DNA from: Afifella marina DSM 2698
GTDB taxonomy: Bacteria; Pseudomonadota; Alphaproteobacteria; Rhizobiales; Afifellaceae
Direction of reading: 5' to 3'
Assembly: GCF_900102695.1 (NCBI RefSeq)
Contig: NZ_FMVW01000004.1
Span: forward strand, 248,001-312,000
DNA length: 64,000 bases
The notes below the pieces were generated by a model, which was not told the DNA's origin, made no database searches, and was given only the letters and a program-made list of their open reading frames with translations. Positions 1 through 9,378 of this stretch are shown here, one piece after another. Position 1 is the first letter of the stretch; each line of letters begins with the position of its first letter. A program made the translations under genes and the position numbers.

Positions 1-1202
1 CATCGTTGTATCGAGAAACCGGGCGATTCACCTACGATCCGGGTTTTACCTCAACGGCTGCGTGCGAATCTGAAATCACCTACATCGACGGTGACGAGGG
101 TACCCTTCTTTACCGCGGCTACCCGATCGAACAGCTTGCCGAACATGGCGATTTTCTGGAGACCTGCTACCTGCTTCTGTACGGTGAATTGCCGACGAAG
201 GAGCAGAAAGCGGACTTCGACTACCGCGTCACGCACCACACGATGGTGCACGAGCAGATGTCCCGCTCTTTCCAGGGCTTCCGGCGCGACGCGCATCCGA
301 TGGCGATCATGGTGGCCATGGTCGGTGCAATGTCGGCCTTCTATCACGACTCCACCGACATCGCCGATCCTTACCAGCGAATGGTCGCCTCGCTTCGGAT
401 GATCGCCAAGGTGCCGACCATCGCTGCAATGGCGTATAAGTACCATATCGGACAGCCCTTCGTTTATCCCAAGAACGACCTCGATTACGCGACGAACTTC
501 CTTCGGATGTGCTTCGCCGTTCCTTGCCAGGAATACGAAGTCGATCCGATCCTGTCGCGCGCCATGGACCGGATCTTCATCCTCCACGCGGATCACGAGC
601 AGAACGCGTCCACGTCGACGGTGCGGCTTGCCGGTTCTTCCGGTGCCAATCCATTCGCCTGTATCGCTGCGGGCATCGCCTGTCTTTGGGGTCCCGCTCA
701 TGGGGGCGCCAACGAGGCCGCCCTCAACATGCTGCAGGAGATCGGCACGCCGGAGCGGATTCCGGAGTTCGTGGCTCGTGCGAAGGACAAGAACGACCCG
801 TTCCGGCTCATGGGCTTCGGGCACCGGGTCTACAAAAACTACGACCCGCGCGCCCGCATCATGCAGCGCACCTGCCACGAGGTTCTCGAAGAAATCGGCG
901 TCAAGGACGATCCGCTTTTGAATGTGGCGATGGAGCTCGAACGCGTCGCGCTGACCGACGAGTATTTCCTGGAGAAGAAGCTCTATCCGAACATCGACTT
1001 CTATTCGGGCATCACGCTGAAGGCTCTCGGCTTCCCGACGACGATGTTCACGGTCCTTTTCGCCGTCGCTCGTACCGTCGGCTGGATCGCCCAGTGGAAG
1101 GAAATGATCGAGGATCCGAGCCAGCGCATCGGCCGTCCGCGTCAGCTCTATACGGGCTCGCCCAAGCGCGACTATGTCAATCTGTCCGATCGGACAGCCT
1201 GA
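1..1202 (+). CDS. gltA: Citrate synthase (5' end outside window)
   Basis: Citrate synthase joins acetyl-CoA and oxaloacetate at the entry of the TCA cycle. The frame is already open at base 3 and the first residues ([15 protein letters not shown]) lie well inside the usual N-terminal part, so about 30 residues are missing upstream of the window; the 399 visible residues otherwise cover the enzyme. Visible hallmarks are the HADHEQNAS segment, the [14 protein letters not shown] active-site segment with its catalytic histidine, and the C-terminal RPRQLYTG segment that binds substrate in bacterial hexameric enzymes. It converges on lpxB with a 12-base gap, and its terminator hairpin lies inside the lpxB 3' end. 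The family call is firm; only the start is unseen. Confidence 0.97.
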   Translation, partial: SLYRETGRFTYDPGFTSTAACESEITYIDGDEGTLLYRGYPIEQLAEHGDFLETCYLLLYGELPTKEQKADFDYRVTHHTMVHEQMSRSFQGFRRDAHPMAIMVAMVGAMSAFYHDSTDIADPYQRMVASLRMIAKVPTIAAMAYKYHIGQPFVYPKNDLDYATNFLRMCFAVPCQEYEVDPILSRAMDRIFILHADHEQNASTSTVRLAGSSGANPFACIAAGIACLWGPAHGGANEAALNMLQEIGTPERIPEFVARAKDKNDPFRLMGFGHRVYKNYDPRARIMQRTCHEVLEEIGVKDDPLLNVAMELERVALTDEYFLEKKLYPNIDFYSGITLKALGFPTTMFTVLFAVARTVGWIAQWKEMIEDPSQRIGRPRQLYTGSPKRDYVNLSDRTA

Positions 1203-1214
1203 GGCCTCCTCGCC

Positions 1215-2408
1215 TCACTGCGCAATGCTGGAAGGGCGGCCACTGGCCGCCTTTCCTTTTTGCGCATAGTCGAGAACGATATCGGCAGCGCGTTCGCTCG
1301 GCGTCTGGCCGTCCGGCGTTTCCATGATCGCATCGAGCCGCGCGAAACCGGACAGTTGTGCTTCACGAGCCGGCCCCTCCTCCAGAAGGCACAGAATTTC
1401 GCGGGCGAGCACCTCTGGAGAGCCGGCCTCATCCAAGAATTCAGGCACCGTATTGTCGCCGAGCACGAGGTTGGCGAGCACGATCGAGTGCACGCTCAAA
1501 AGCCATTTCAAGCTGCGCGCCAGCCATTCCACGCGGTAGGCGACAACCATCGGCACTTTGGCGAGCGCAAGCTCGAGCGTCACGGTTCCCGAGGCCGCGA
1601 GCGCGGCACGCGCCTTTCGGAAGGCCGCGAGCTTTGCCTCCTCGCCGACGACCAATTCGACTTTCACAGGCCACTCCGCCGCACGCCTTTCGATCTCCGA
1701 CCGCAAATGGGCGACGGCCGGCAACACGAAACGCACATCCGGCTTTGACTGCGCGATCAGGCGCGCGGTCTCACCGAAGGGCTCCATCAGCCGCTTTACT
1801 TCGCTGAGACGGCTGCCGGGCAGAATGAGAACGTGCGGGTCCGCATCGAGACCGGGCCTTTCTCCAGGCGCCGGACGGAGCTTCTCACGGTTCTCAATCA
1901 GCGGATGGCCGACATAGGTGCAGGGCGGCCCGCCCAAACGCTTATGGACCGCCGGCTCGAACGGCAGGAGGGCCATCACGTGATCGATGTAACGTGCCAT
2001 CTTGCGCGCCCGTCCCTCCCGCCAGGCCCAGACGGAGGGCGACACGTAATTGACGATCGGAAGATCGGGAAGCTGCCGCGCGACGCGCTTCGCGACGCTT
2101 TGCGTAAAGCCGGGGCTGTCGATGATGACGAGAACATCCGGCCGCTCAATCACGATATGAGCCACAGTCTCGCGGATCCGCCCGATGATGCGCGGGAGAC
2201 GTGCAACGACTGCGGCAAAGCCCATTACCGCGACATCGCCCAGCGGAAACAGGCTCGCGACACCAGCGTCCGTCATCCGCTCGCCCGCAACCCCGAAGAA
2301 CACCGTCTCGGGATGCCGAGAGCGGATTTCCTTCAGGAGAGCGGCGCCGAGATGATCGCCCGAAGCTTCACCGACGACGAGCGCGATGCGAAGCGGACGG
2401 GTGGTCAT
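1215..2408 (-). CDS. lpxB: Lipid-A-disaccharide synthase
   Basis: LpxB is a membrane-associated glycosyltransferase (GT19) that joins UDP-2,3-diacylglucosamine and lipid X into the lipid A disaccharide. The 397-aa length is normal. The N-terminus carries the family signature VVGEASGDHLGA (residues 11-22), and NYVSPSVWAWREGR and LPGSRLSEVKRL match the family's acceptor and UDP-sugar binding regions. It starts within the end of lpxI (4-base ATGA overlap), which suggests translational coupling, and it is the last gene of the lpxD-fabZ-lpxA-lpxI-lpxB run. The final codons also form the terminator stem of the convergent gltA gene. Confidence 0.97.
   Translation of the reverse strand: MTTRPLRIALVVGEASGDHLGAALLKEIRSRHPETVFFGVAGERMTDAGVASLFPLGDVAVMGFAAVVARLPRIIGRIRETVAHIVIERPDVLVIIDSPGFTQSVAKRVARQLPDLPIVNYVSPSVWAWREGRARKMARYIDHVMALLPFEPAVHKRLGGPPCTYVGHPLIENREKLRPAPGERPGLDADPHVLILPGSRLSEVKRLMEPFGETARLIAQSKPDVRFVLPAVAHLRSEIERRAAEWPVKVELVVGEEAKLAAFRKARAALAASGTVTLELALAKVPMVVAYRVEWLARSLKWLLSVHSIVLANLVLGDNTVPEFLDEAGSPEVLAREILCLLEEGPAREAQLSGFARLDAIMETPDGQTPSERAADIVLDYAQKGKAASGRPSSIAQ
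1230..1262 (+). terminator. gltA intrinsic terminator, inside lpxB coding sequence
   Basis: A 12-bp stem (arms 1230-1241 and 1245-1256, one G-T pair, loop ACT) is followed by five T on the plus strand. It is placed to end gltA transcription 27 bases after the stop codon, and it overlaps the last codons of the convergent lpxB gene. Confidence 0.8.
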
Positions 2409-3253
2409 GGGCGTCGGCGAATGCCGTAGAGAAAGAGCCTGGCCGCGCGAAAGGCGGCGAACGTCTCATCGCGCCCGACGAGCATGGTGCGGCCCGCCTC
2501 GCATGCGATCCCGTCAAGTCCCGCCTCACGAGCCATTTCCACCGTCTCAGGACCGATGGTCGGGATATCGAGTCTCGGGTCCTGGCTCGGCTTCATGCAT
2601 TTCACCAGAATCCCGCCGTGCCTCGGGATACGCTTCGTCAGGCGCATCTCCCGAACGCGAGACAAGAGGCCGTTGGTGCCTTCCGCCCCTTCAAGCGCCA
2701 CCACGCGGCGTCCGCATGCAACCGCCGCCTGCCCGATATCGAGATCGCCGATCATGCGGGCGGCCTCTGCAGCCTTCGCAAGCTCATCAGCATCGAGCGC
2801 CGTACGCCCCTCGACGAGGAGACCGGGCGGGCAGGCAAGTTCAGGCGCGACAGCCAGAGGATCGAGAAGTTCTACGCCGTATTCCTCGAAAATGCCGGCC
2901 GCAGATTTGAGCGCGCTGTCATCGCCGGAGCGAATTGCACTTATGATGCGCGGCATCAGCCGCAAAGCCCCGAAATCCGGACGAATGTCCTTGATCTCCG
3001 GCCGCTTCACAGCGCCGACAAGCACCACCTCTTTGCAATGGTGTTCCTTGAGCAGCCGCTCCAGACGGCCAATCTCGCCCCACCGGATGCGGAAAACGGG
3101 AAAGCCACTCGTCTTCCGCTCTTCCGCATCGCCGGCAAGCGCAAAGATCAACGGCTCACGCCCCGCGCGCGCGGCCGCCTGCGCCACCAGATTGGGAAGT
3201 CCCCCGCCGCCGGCGAGGATACCGAGCGGGCCGCCCTTGGAAATCTCCACCAC
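2405..3253 (-). CDS. lpxI: UDP-2,3-diacylglucosamine pyrophosphatase LpxI (DUF1009)
   Basis: LpxI hydrolyses UDP-2,3-diacylglucosamine to lipid X and UMP in lipid A synthesis. It replaces LpxH in most alphaproteobacteria. The 282-aa protein opens with the glycine-rich LGILAGGGGLPNLVAQAA segment and ends with the conserved stretch GIACEAGRTMLVGRDE, both typical of this family. It lies between lpxA (2-base gap upstream) and lpxB (4-base overlap downstream), exactly where the enzyme making the LpxB substrate would be expected. No lpxH-like gene is seen in the window. The assignment rests on family signature plus gene order. Confidence 0.95.
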   Translation of the reverse strand: MVEISKGGPLGILAGGGGLPNLVAQAAARAGREPLIFALAGDAEERKTSGFPVFRIRWGEIGRLERLLKEHHCKEVVLVGAVKRPEIKDIRPDFGALRLMPRIISAIRSGDDSALKSAAGIFEEYGVELLDPLAVAPELACPPGLLVEGRTALDADELAKAAEAARMIGDLDIGQAAVACGRRVVALEGAEGTNGLLSRVREMRLTKRIPRHGGILVKCMKPSQDPRLDIPTIGPETVEMAREAGLDGIACEAGRTMLVGRDETFAAFRAARLFLYGIRRRP

Positions 3254-3255
3254 GT

Positions 3256-4056
3256 TCAGACCTCGCGGCCTCCGCGCGGCGTGCAGATGGCGCGGCTTCC
3301 GCCCTCTTCGATGAAGGAGACGATCTTCTGCACGTTCGCATCGTCGGCGAATTCCTGCGCCACATCACGCAGGCGTTCGTGCAGCGTACCTTCCTGCGCG
3401 AACAGGAGCCGGTAGGCCCGCCGCAAGGCATGAATGGCCTCACGTTCGTAGCCGCGCCGCTTCAGGCCGACGATATTCAGCCCTCCGAGATTGGCGCGAT
3501 TGCCGATGGCGGAGCCAAAGGGGATCACGTCGTTTTCGACTGCCGACATTCCACCGACAAAGGCGTGCTCGCCGACGCGCACGAATTGATGCAGAGCCGC
3601 GCCGCCGCCAATGATGCCGAAATCAGCAATCGTGACGTGGCCACCAAGAAGGACGTTGTTCACGAGGATGACGTCGTTCCCAATGATGCAATCATGGGCC
3701 ACATGGGCCCCAACGAGAAGCAGGCAGCGATCACCGATGCGCGTGACGAGGCCCCCACCTTGGGTGCCGGGGTTGATCGTCACATGCTCGCGAATAACGC
3801 AATGCGCACCGATCTCTAGCCGGCTTTCCTCACCCTGGAACTTCTTGTCCTGCGGCGGCATGCCGACCGACGCAAAGGGAAAGATTGTGGTGCATTCACC
3901 GATCGTCGTCGTACCGTCGACGACGACATGCGAACGCAGCGCGACACCGGAACGGAGTTCGACGCCGGCCCCGATCACGCAGAACGGACCGATTTCGACG
4001 TCTTCAGCGAGCTTCGCGCCGTCTGCAACGATCGCAGTTGGGTGGATGGAAGCCAC
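3256..4056 (-). CDS. lpxA: UDP-N-acetylglucosamine acyltransferase
   Basis: LpxA transfers a 3-hydroxyacyl chain from ACP to the 3-OH of UDP-GlcNAc, the first step of lipid A synthesis, as a cytosolic trimer. The 266-aa sequence shows the left-handed beta-helix hexapeptide pattern (IHPTAIV, IGPFCVIGAGV, LRSHVVVDG) over roughly residues 4-190 and the catalytic-His region GAHVAHDCIIGNDVI. An alpha-helical C-terminal region follows (GLKRRGYEREAIHALRRAYR), normal for LpxA and absent in LpxD. The start is GTG, three bases after the fabZ stop, so it is probably translated by coupling. The downstream neighbour is lpxI after two bases. Confidence 0.97.
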   Translation of the reverse strand: MASIHPTAIVADGAKLAEDVEIGPFCVIGAGVELRSGVALRSHVVVDGTTTIGECTTIFPFASVGMPPQDKKFQGEESRLEIGAHCVIREHVTINPGTQGGGLVTRIGDRCLLLVGAHVAHDCIIGNDVILVNNVLLGGHVTIADFGIIGGGAALHQFVRVGEHAFVGGMSAVENDVIPFGSAIGNRANLGGLNIVGLKRRGYEREAIHALRRAYRLLFAQEGTLHERLRDVAQEFADDANVQKIVSFIEEGGSRAICTPRGGREV

Positions 4057-4059
4057 GCG

Positions 4060-4518
4060 CTACTCGTCGAGGACCATGGCGCTCACCTGCGCCTCGGCCA
4101 CCTTCTTGCCCGCCACTTCCGCAACCGCCGCGTATTTCCAGATCGTGCCGCGGCGCTTCAGCTTGTTCACGTGATACTCGACCGTATCCCCCGGAGTGAC
4201 GGGGTGCCGGAACTTCGCTTTGTCGATTGTCATGAAGAAGACCCGCTTCGGCGCCTTCGTCTCCGAGGAGAGAACGCAGAGAGCGGCCGCAGTCTGCGCC
4301 ATGCCCTCGATCAGGAGCACACCCGGCATGATCGGAAATCCGGGGAAATGTCCCTGAAAATGCGGCTCGTTCATCGTGACGTTCTTGATGCCGACACCCG
4401 ATTCATCGCCACGAATGTCGCGAATTCGATCGACCATGAGAAACGGGTAGCGATGCGGCAAGGCCTGCAGAATCCCGTGGATGTCTGTCGCCTCCAACTG
4501 CGTCGGCATCTCGTTCAT
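4060..4518 (-). CDS. fabZ: 3-hydroxyacyl-ACP dehydratase
   Basis: FabZ dehydrates 3-hydroxyacyl-ACP in the type II fatty acid cycle. In this operon it competes with LpxA and LpxD for the same hydroxyacyl-ACP pool. The 152-aa hotdog-fold protein has the catalytic histidine motif [13 protein letters not shown] and the second motif [22 protein letters not shown] with the catalytic glutamate. The start has a good ribosome binding site (GGAGAAG five to six bases upstream). It follows lpxD by 37 bases and precedes lpxA by 3, the standard Gram-negative order. Confidence 0.97.
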   Translation of the reverse strand: MNEMPTQLEATDIHGILQALPHRYPFLMVDRIRDIRGDESGVGIKNVTMNEPHFQGHFPGFPIMPGVLLIEGMAQTAAALCVLSSETKAPKRVFFMTIDKAKFRHPVTPGDTVEYHVNKLKRRGTIWKYAAVAEVAGKKVAEAQVSAMVLDE

Positions 4519-4555
4519 TATCTTCTCCGATTACGACGCCCTCTCTCCGGCGTCG

Positions 4556-5611
4556 TCAGTCTTTGTCCAGCCCCAATTCACGCCGAGCGATCCGGCGCAG
4601 AATCGTCACCTCGCGGAACCAATCCTTGACCGGTTGCGCAGGAACACCCCCAAAACGCGCGCCCGCAGGAACGTCGCCATGGACGACGCTCACGGAGGCA
4701 ATCTGCGCCCCATCGCCGATCGTGACATGGCCGTTTATGCCGGTTTTTCCGCCGATCGCAACAAAGTCTCCGATCCGGGCAGAGCCGGAAATCCCCACCT
4801 GGGCGACAATGACGCAGTGCCGCCCGATTTCGACATTGTGGCCGATCTGAACCTGATTATCGATCTTGGTGCCTTCACCGATCACCGTGTCGCGGTTCGC
4901 ACCACGGTCGATGGTGGTCGCGGCACCGATCTCGACATCGTCCTGGATGATCACACGCCCGATCTGCGCGACCTTCATATGGCCGCCAGCGCCCATCGCG
5001 AAGCCGAAGCCATCCTGGCCAACCTGGACACCCGGATAAAGTCGGACGCGATTGCCGAGAAGCGCATGCTGCACGGTCGCGTTCGGTCCGATGATGCAGT
5101 CGCGGCCAACCGCAACGTCGTGAGCAAGGACAGATCCGGCGCCAATCACCGTGCCACTGCCAACCTCGACATTGGGGCCGACGATTGCCCCCACTTCCAC
5201 CCGCACACCGTCTTCAAGGCGCGCCGTCGGGTGCACGGTGCCGGCGATGAGCGGCTCCTCTGGGGTGCTGGCGAAATTCTTCGGCGCGACCGCGGCGGGA
5301 AAGGCGGCAGCCAGAATGCGCGCATAAGCGCGGTACGGCTCGCCGGTTTCCAGGACCGCGACACCTTCGGGCACTTTGCCGGAATAGCGCGGCGCGCACA
5401 GGCAGGCCGTCGCGTGCGTCCCGTCCAGATGGCGCACATATTTCGGATTGTCGAGGAAGGTCAGATCCCCACTCCCCGCCATCTCGATTGGAGCGAAACC
5501 GGAAATCTGACAATCCGGATCGCCACGCAAAAGCGTGGCGCCGGAGAGCTCTGCGACGTCACCGAGGCAGAGCGGCCCGAAGGGCGGAAAGAAGCGCGTG
5601 CGATCTGTCAT
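4556..5611 (-). CDS. lpxD: UDP-3-O-acylglucosamine N-acyltransferase
   Basis: LpxD adds the N-linked 3-hydroxyacyl chain to UDP-3-O-acylglucosamine, the third lipid A step. The 351-aa protein has an N-terminal uridine-binding domain (roughly residues 1-100) and then a left-handed beta-helix of hexapeptides ([44 protein letters not shown]) with the catalytic-His region [15 protein letters not shown] chose the ATG at 5611 over an in-frame TTG at 5617. Neither has a recognisable Shine-Dalgarno sequence, and the T-run of a terminator-like hairpin lies immediately upstream, which is unusual for a mid-operon gene. Upstream is bamA, downstream fabZ. Confidence 0.95.
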   Translation of the reverse strand: MTDRTRFFPPFGPLCLGDVAELSGATLLRGDPDCQISGFAPIEMAGSGDLTFLDNPKYVRHLDGTHATACLCAPRYSGKVPEGVAVLETGEPYRAYARILAAAFPAAVAPKNFASTPEEPLIAGTVHPTARLEDGVRVEVGAIVGPNVEVGSGTVIGAGSVLAHDVAVGRDCIIGPNATVQHALLGNRVRLYPGVQVGQDGFGFAMGAGGHMKVAQIGRVIIQDDVEIGAATTIDRGANRDTVIGEGTKIDNQVQIGHNVEIGRHCVIVAQVGISGSARIGDFVAIGGKTGINGHVTIGDGAQIASVSVVHGDVPAGARFGGVPAQPVKDWFREVTILRRIARRELGLDKD

Positions 5612-5615
5612 GGTC

Positions 5616-5646
5616 AAAAAAGGTTAGGCCGGCACAAGGCCGGCCT
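5616..5646 (-). terminator. Terminator-like hairpin between bamA and lpxD
   Basis: On the minus strand an 8-bp perfect GC-rich stem (arms 5639-5646 and 5626-5633, 5-nt loop) is followed after four bases by six T, and then almost directly by the lpxD start. It lies 6 bases after the bamA stop. It could end a bamA transcript, or act as a partial terminator that lowers lpx expression relative to bamA. Confidence 0.7.
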
Positions 5647-5651
5647 GAGGA

Positions 5652-8015
5652 TCAGAATTTGGTACCGCCGCCGATGCGGAAGAACTGCGTCTCGTCGTAG
5701 TCTTCCTTGCTCAGCACATAGGCGAAGTCGGCGCGGATCGGGCCAAGCGGAGAGGCCCAGAGAAGCGAGGCGCCAACCGAGGAGCGGATGCCGTTCTCAT
5801 CGACGACATCGATACCCGGCACGTCGGATTCGCTGATGTCGGTGCCCCAGGCGGTGCCGGCATCGGCAAAGAGAGCCGCCCGCAGCCCAAGCTCCCGCGG
5901 CAGCGCCGGGAACGGGAAGACAACTTCAGCCGTGGCCGCTGCGAAGTACTTCGCACCAAGAGCATCGTGATCGTCGGAGGCGATATCGCGCGGCCCGATA
6001 CCGGAGGATTCGAAGCCGCGGATGGTCTCGCCACCCTTATAGAAGGCGTCGAGCAGCCGCACATCCTCGCCAAGGCCCGTGATGTTACCACCCTGAACGC
6101 GGAGCATGCCGATGACTTCCTGGTCGACCAAAAGCTCGCGATAAAGAGAGGCCGAAGCGGTCGTGCGCACGAAGCTCACATCGCCACCGACACCAGCGAT
6201 TTCCTGGGTCAGTTTGCCATACATGCCGTCACGCGGATCGAGCCGGTTGTCGAGCGTGTCGTAGATCATGCTCCACACCGCGGAGGACACCAGCGTGTCG
6301 CCTTCGGCCAGACACACGGCCTTCGACGAGTTCCGGCATGCGGAGATCGGATCCGTGTCGATGTCGAAATCGGGGACATCGATCTCCTGCTGCTCGATCT
6401 TGTAACCGAGCTGGACGGTGAAGTCCTCGGTGATCGGGAAGCCGAACGTGATGCCGCCACCCGTCGTGGTGTAGTCGTACGAACGGTAATCGTTGTCCTC
6501 GTAGTCCTTGCGATAGACGTTGAAGCCAGCCGAAACACGCCGTCCGAGGAAGTACGGATCGGTGAACGCGAACTCGTAGGTCTTGGAGGATTCACCCGCA
6601 CCAACCGCGGCGCGAACGAAATAGCCGCGACCGAGGAAGTTGCGTTCCGTCAGCGAAACATCGCCCAGGACGCCGTCGCTCGTGGAATAGCCGGCGCCGA
6701 AGGAGAGTTCGCCCGTCGCCTTTTCCTGCACTGAGACGGTCACGATGACACGATCAGGGGCGCTGCCCGGCTGAGCGCCGACAGTCACCTTGTCGAAATA
6801 GTTGAGGTTCCGCAGACGACGCTCGGCGCGATCGATGAGAACGCGGTTGTAGGCGTCGCCTTCCGAAATATCGAATTCGCGACGGATCACGTAATCGCGG
6901 GTACGGTCGTTGCCGGAGATCTCGATGCGCTCGATGTAGGCGCGAGGCCCTTCGTCGACGATATAGGTGATGCCGATCGTATGGTTGACCGGATCGCGAT
7001 CAACACGCGGCCGCACCTGGGCGAACGCATAGCCCGAGCTGGCGAGCTCGATGGTGATAGCCTCCATCGACTTCTCGACCTTCTCGCTCGAATAGACGTC
7101 GCCCTCGTCGGTGGTGACCAGACGCATAAGCGACTGCGGATCGATGCCCGGGATGATGCTGTCGACCTGGATCTGGCCGAAGCGGTATTCCGGGCCCTCG
7201 TCCATCGTGAAGGTCACGAAGAAGGCATTCCGCTCACGGTCGAGATCGGCAACAGACGAAACGAGCTGATAATCGGCAAAGCCGCGATTGAGGTAGAAGC
7301 GACGCAGCCGCTCCTCGTCCGAAGACAGGCGATCGGGATCATACGTGTCGCCAGAGCGCAGGAAGCTGAGAAGACCACTCTCGCGCGTCTGAACGACGTT
7401 GCGCAGGCGTCCGTCGCTGTAATGCTGATTGCCGATGAAGGTGATGCGGGACACGCCCGTCTTCGGGCCTTCCGAAACCTCATAGACGAGGTTGACCCGA
7501 TTCTCCGGCAGGTCGATGACCTTCGGCGTCACGGAGCCCTGGAAACGACCCGAGCGGCGATAGAGCTCAAGGATGCGCTGCACGTCGTTCTGCACCTTGG
7601 CGCGCGTGAAAACACCGCGCGGCTGGGAGCTCACGACGCCCTTCAGCTGGTCGTCCTTGAACTTCTTGTTACCCTCAAAATTGATGCGGTTGATGATCGG
7701 ATTCTCTTCAACGTGCACCACCAGGGTGCTGCCGCGTTGATTGATCTGAACATCGGAGAACAGCCCCGTCTCGAACAGGGCCTTCAGCGATTCGTCGACG
7801 TCTTCCGCCGAGAAGCTGCGGCCTGGCTTGACGAGAAGGTAGGCGCGAATGGTGTCAGCATCGACACGCTGATTGCCATTCACTGCAACAGAGCTGACGA
7901 CAGCGGCTTCAGCTTGAGAGACGAAGCCGGGACCGGAGACAAGCCCCGTCGCCATGATCGTCAGTGCGGCGAAAACTGCGCCGCGGATGAAGCCCGCTAA
8001 GGATCTATGTTTCAT
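5652..8015 (-). CDS. bamA: Outer membrane protein assembly factor BamA
   Basis: BamA is the central Omp85 pore that folds and inserts beta-barrel proteins into the outer membrane. From the ATG at 8015 it is 787 aa, the usual size. MKHRSLAGFIRGAVFAALTI begins a signal peptide ending near AEAAV. Five POTRA domains follow (for example VAVNGNQRVDADTIRAYLLVKPG), then the 16-strand barrel with the VRGF-type motif (here IRGFESSG) and a terminal aromatic residue (GGGTKF). The frame is open another 53 codons upstream, but those residues look like translated spacer and would bury the signal peptide. It lies downstream of rseP with a 159-base spacer that may hold its own promoter. Confidence 0.96.
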   Translation of the reverse strand: MKHRSLAGFIRGAVFAALTIMATGLVSGPGFVSQAEAAVVSSVAVNGNQRVDADTIRAYLLVKPGRSFSAEDVDESLKALFETGLFSDVQINQRGSTLVVHVEENPIINRINFEGNKKFKDDQLKGVVSSQPRGVFTRAKVQNDVQRILELYRRSGRFQGSVTPKVIDLPENRVNLVYEVSEGPKTGVSRITFIGNQHYSDGRLRNVVQTRESGLLSFLRSGDTYDPDRLSSDEERLRRFYLNRGFADYQLVSSVADLDRERNAFFVTFTMDEGPEYRFGQIQVDSIIPGIDPQSLMRLVTTDEGDVYSSEKVEKSMEAITIELASSGYAFAQVRPRVDRDPVNHTIGITYIVDEGPRAYIERIEISGNDRTRDYVIRREFDISEGDAYNRVLIDRAERRLRNLNYFDKVTVGAQPGSAPDRVIVTVSVQEKATGELSFGAGYSTSDGVLGDVSLTERNFLGRGYFVRAAVGAGESSKTYEFAFTDPYFLGRRVSAGFNVYRKDYEDNDYRSYDYTTTGGGITFGFPITEDFTVQLGYKIEQQEIDVPDFDIDTDPISACRNSSKAVCLAEGDTLVSSAVWSMIYDTLDNRLDPRDGMYGKLTQEIAGVGGDVSFVRTTASASLYRELLVDQEVIGMLRVQGGNITGLGEDVRLLDAFYKGGETIRGFESSGIGPRDIASDDHDALGAKYFAAATAEVVFPFPALPRELGLRAALFADAGTAWGTDISESDVPGIDVVDENGIRSSVGASLLWASPLGPIRADFAYVLSKEDYDETQFFRIGGGTKF

Positions 8016-8174
8016 GTGCCGTTTTGCCCGGTCTCTTGTCTGCGGAGCCGCCCAGATACGCGTGAAGGGCCGCGGATTGTGCCGTTCGTATCGCAGGGAT
8101 ACCGGCACGAAGCAACTGGCAACCCAAGCGATACGGCCGTTTTTGATGGCCAAGTGGCCATTCGGCAACTGCAC

Positions 8175-9308
8175 TCAAATCCCGGTCATCCTTACGATAT
8201 CGTTAAATGTCACGAAGACGAAAAGCATGATGACGAGCGCGAAGCCGATGCGGAACCCCATCTCCTGGGCCCGTGGCCCGAGCGGCCGACCGCGTATCGC
8301 CTCGATCAGGTAAAACACGAGATGCCCACCATCGAGCATCGGAACCGGGAAAAGGTTCAAGAGACCGATCGAGACGGAGAGAATCGCGGCGAGATGAACG
8401 AGCCCCGGGATGCCGCCCGATTCGGCCACCACGCCAGAGACCTGCGCCACGCGCAGCGGACCGCTCAGCTGGTCGGCGTTTTCACGCCCCCTGAAGATAC
8501 GACCGACATAGGTCAGCGTGCGTTCGACCACGACATAGGTTTCCCGCATGCCCTCGCCGATCGCACCGATCGGGCCGAAGCGCTCGAGCTTCACGTCGGC
8601 CGCGCGGGAGACGCCCAAGACGCCGATGCGTTGCGTCCCACCGAGCCCGTCAGGAATTTCCTGACGCTGCGGGGTCGCCGTCAGCGCAATTTCGCGCCCA
8701 TCGCGCTCGACCGTGAAATGCAGCGTCTCGCCCGAGGCGAGCGCAACAACACGCTGAACGTCGGTGAACGTCTCAACACGGCTTCCGTCGATCGCGACAA
8801 TCGTGTCGCCGGGCTTAAAGCCCGCTTCTTCTGCGGCACTGCCCGGGTTGACAATCTCCACCAGAGGCGTCGTGACCGGCTTGCCGATCGTGCCGAAGAC
8901 GGCCGCGAAGAGAACGACGGCCAGAATGAAGTTCGCGAATGGTCCGGCAAACACGACGGCCGCCCGTTGCCAGACCGGCTTGAAATGGAAGAGACCCGCG
9001 CGTTCCTCAGGCGTTGTCGCCGCCAAAACCTCAGGATCCGGGAAGCTCGCGCCATTCTCGTCGCCGACGAACTTCACATAGCCGCCGAGGGGAATCGCGC
9101 TCACCCGCCAGCGCGTGCCGTGTCGGTCATCGAAACCGAAGAGCTCACGCCCGAAGCCGATGGAGAACGTGGAGATTTCTACCCCGCACCAACGCGCAAC
9201 GAGAAAATGGCCGAGCTCATGGATGAACACGACGACCGTCAGCACGACGAGCGCCGGCACGACGTAGAAGAAAGCGACCTCACCAGCCGAACTCAGGGTT
9301 TCTAGCAT
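8175..9308 (-). CDS. rseP: Site-2 protease RseP
   Basis: RseP is an inner-membrane zinc metalloprotease that cuts anti-sigma factors and other membrane proteins within the bilayer. In the 377-aa protein the zinc motif HELGH is at residues 30-34 in the first membrane helix. A PDZ domain follows (IVNPGSAAEEAGFKPGDTIVAIDG), and the third zinc ligand lies in the LDGG motif (NLFPVPMLDGGHLVFY), with a final hydrophobic helix. The start has AGGAGG about ten bases upstream. One PDZ domain is evident rather than the two of E. coli RseP, but the protein is also shorter than that enzyme (about 450 aa). It sits between dxr and bamA, the conserved order. Confidence 0.95.
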   Translation of the reverse strand: MLETLSSAGEVAFFYVVPALVVLTVVVFIHELGHFLVARWCGVEISTFSIGFGRELFGFDDRHGTRWRVSAIPLGGYVKFVGDENGASFPDPEVLAATTPEERAGLFHFKPVWQRAAVVFAGPFANFILAVVLFAAVFGTIGKPVTTPLVEIVNPGSAAEEAGFKPGDTIVAIDGSRVETFTDVQRVVALASGETLHFTVERDGREIALTATPQRQEIPDGLGGTQRIGVLGVSRAADVKLERFGPIGAIGEGMRETYVVVERTLTYVGRIFRGRENADQLSGPLRVAQVSGVVAESGGIPGLVHLAAILSVSIGLLNLFPVPMLDGGHLVFYLIEAIRGRPLGPRAQEMGFRIGFALVIMLFVFVTFNDIVRMTGI

Positions 9309-9378
9309 GTGTGCGCTTCCTCCTTATTCGTATCTTTGATCGGCATTCGCCTCGTCTGGCGCGCCGTTCGTTGCAGTC

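Noticed and set aside
8016-8174. 53-codon N-terminal extension of BamA
   Set aside because: Reads as translated spacer ahead of a good signal peptide.
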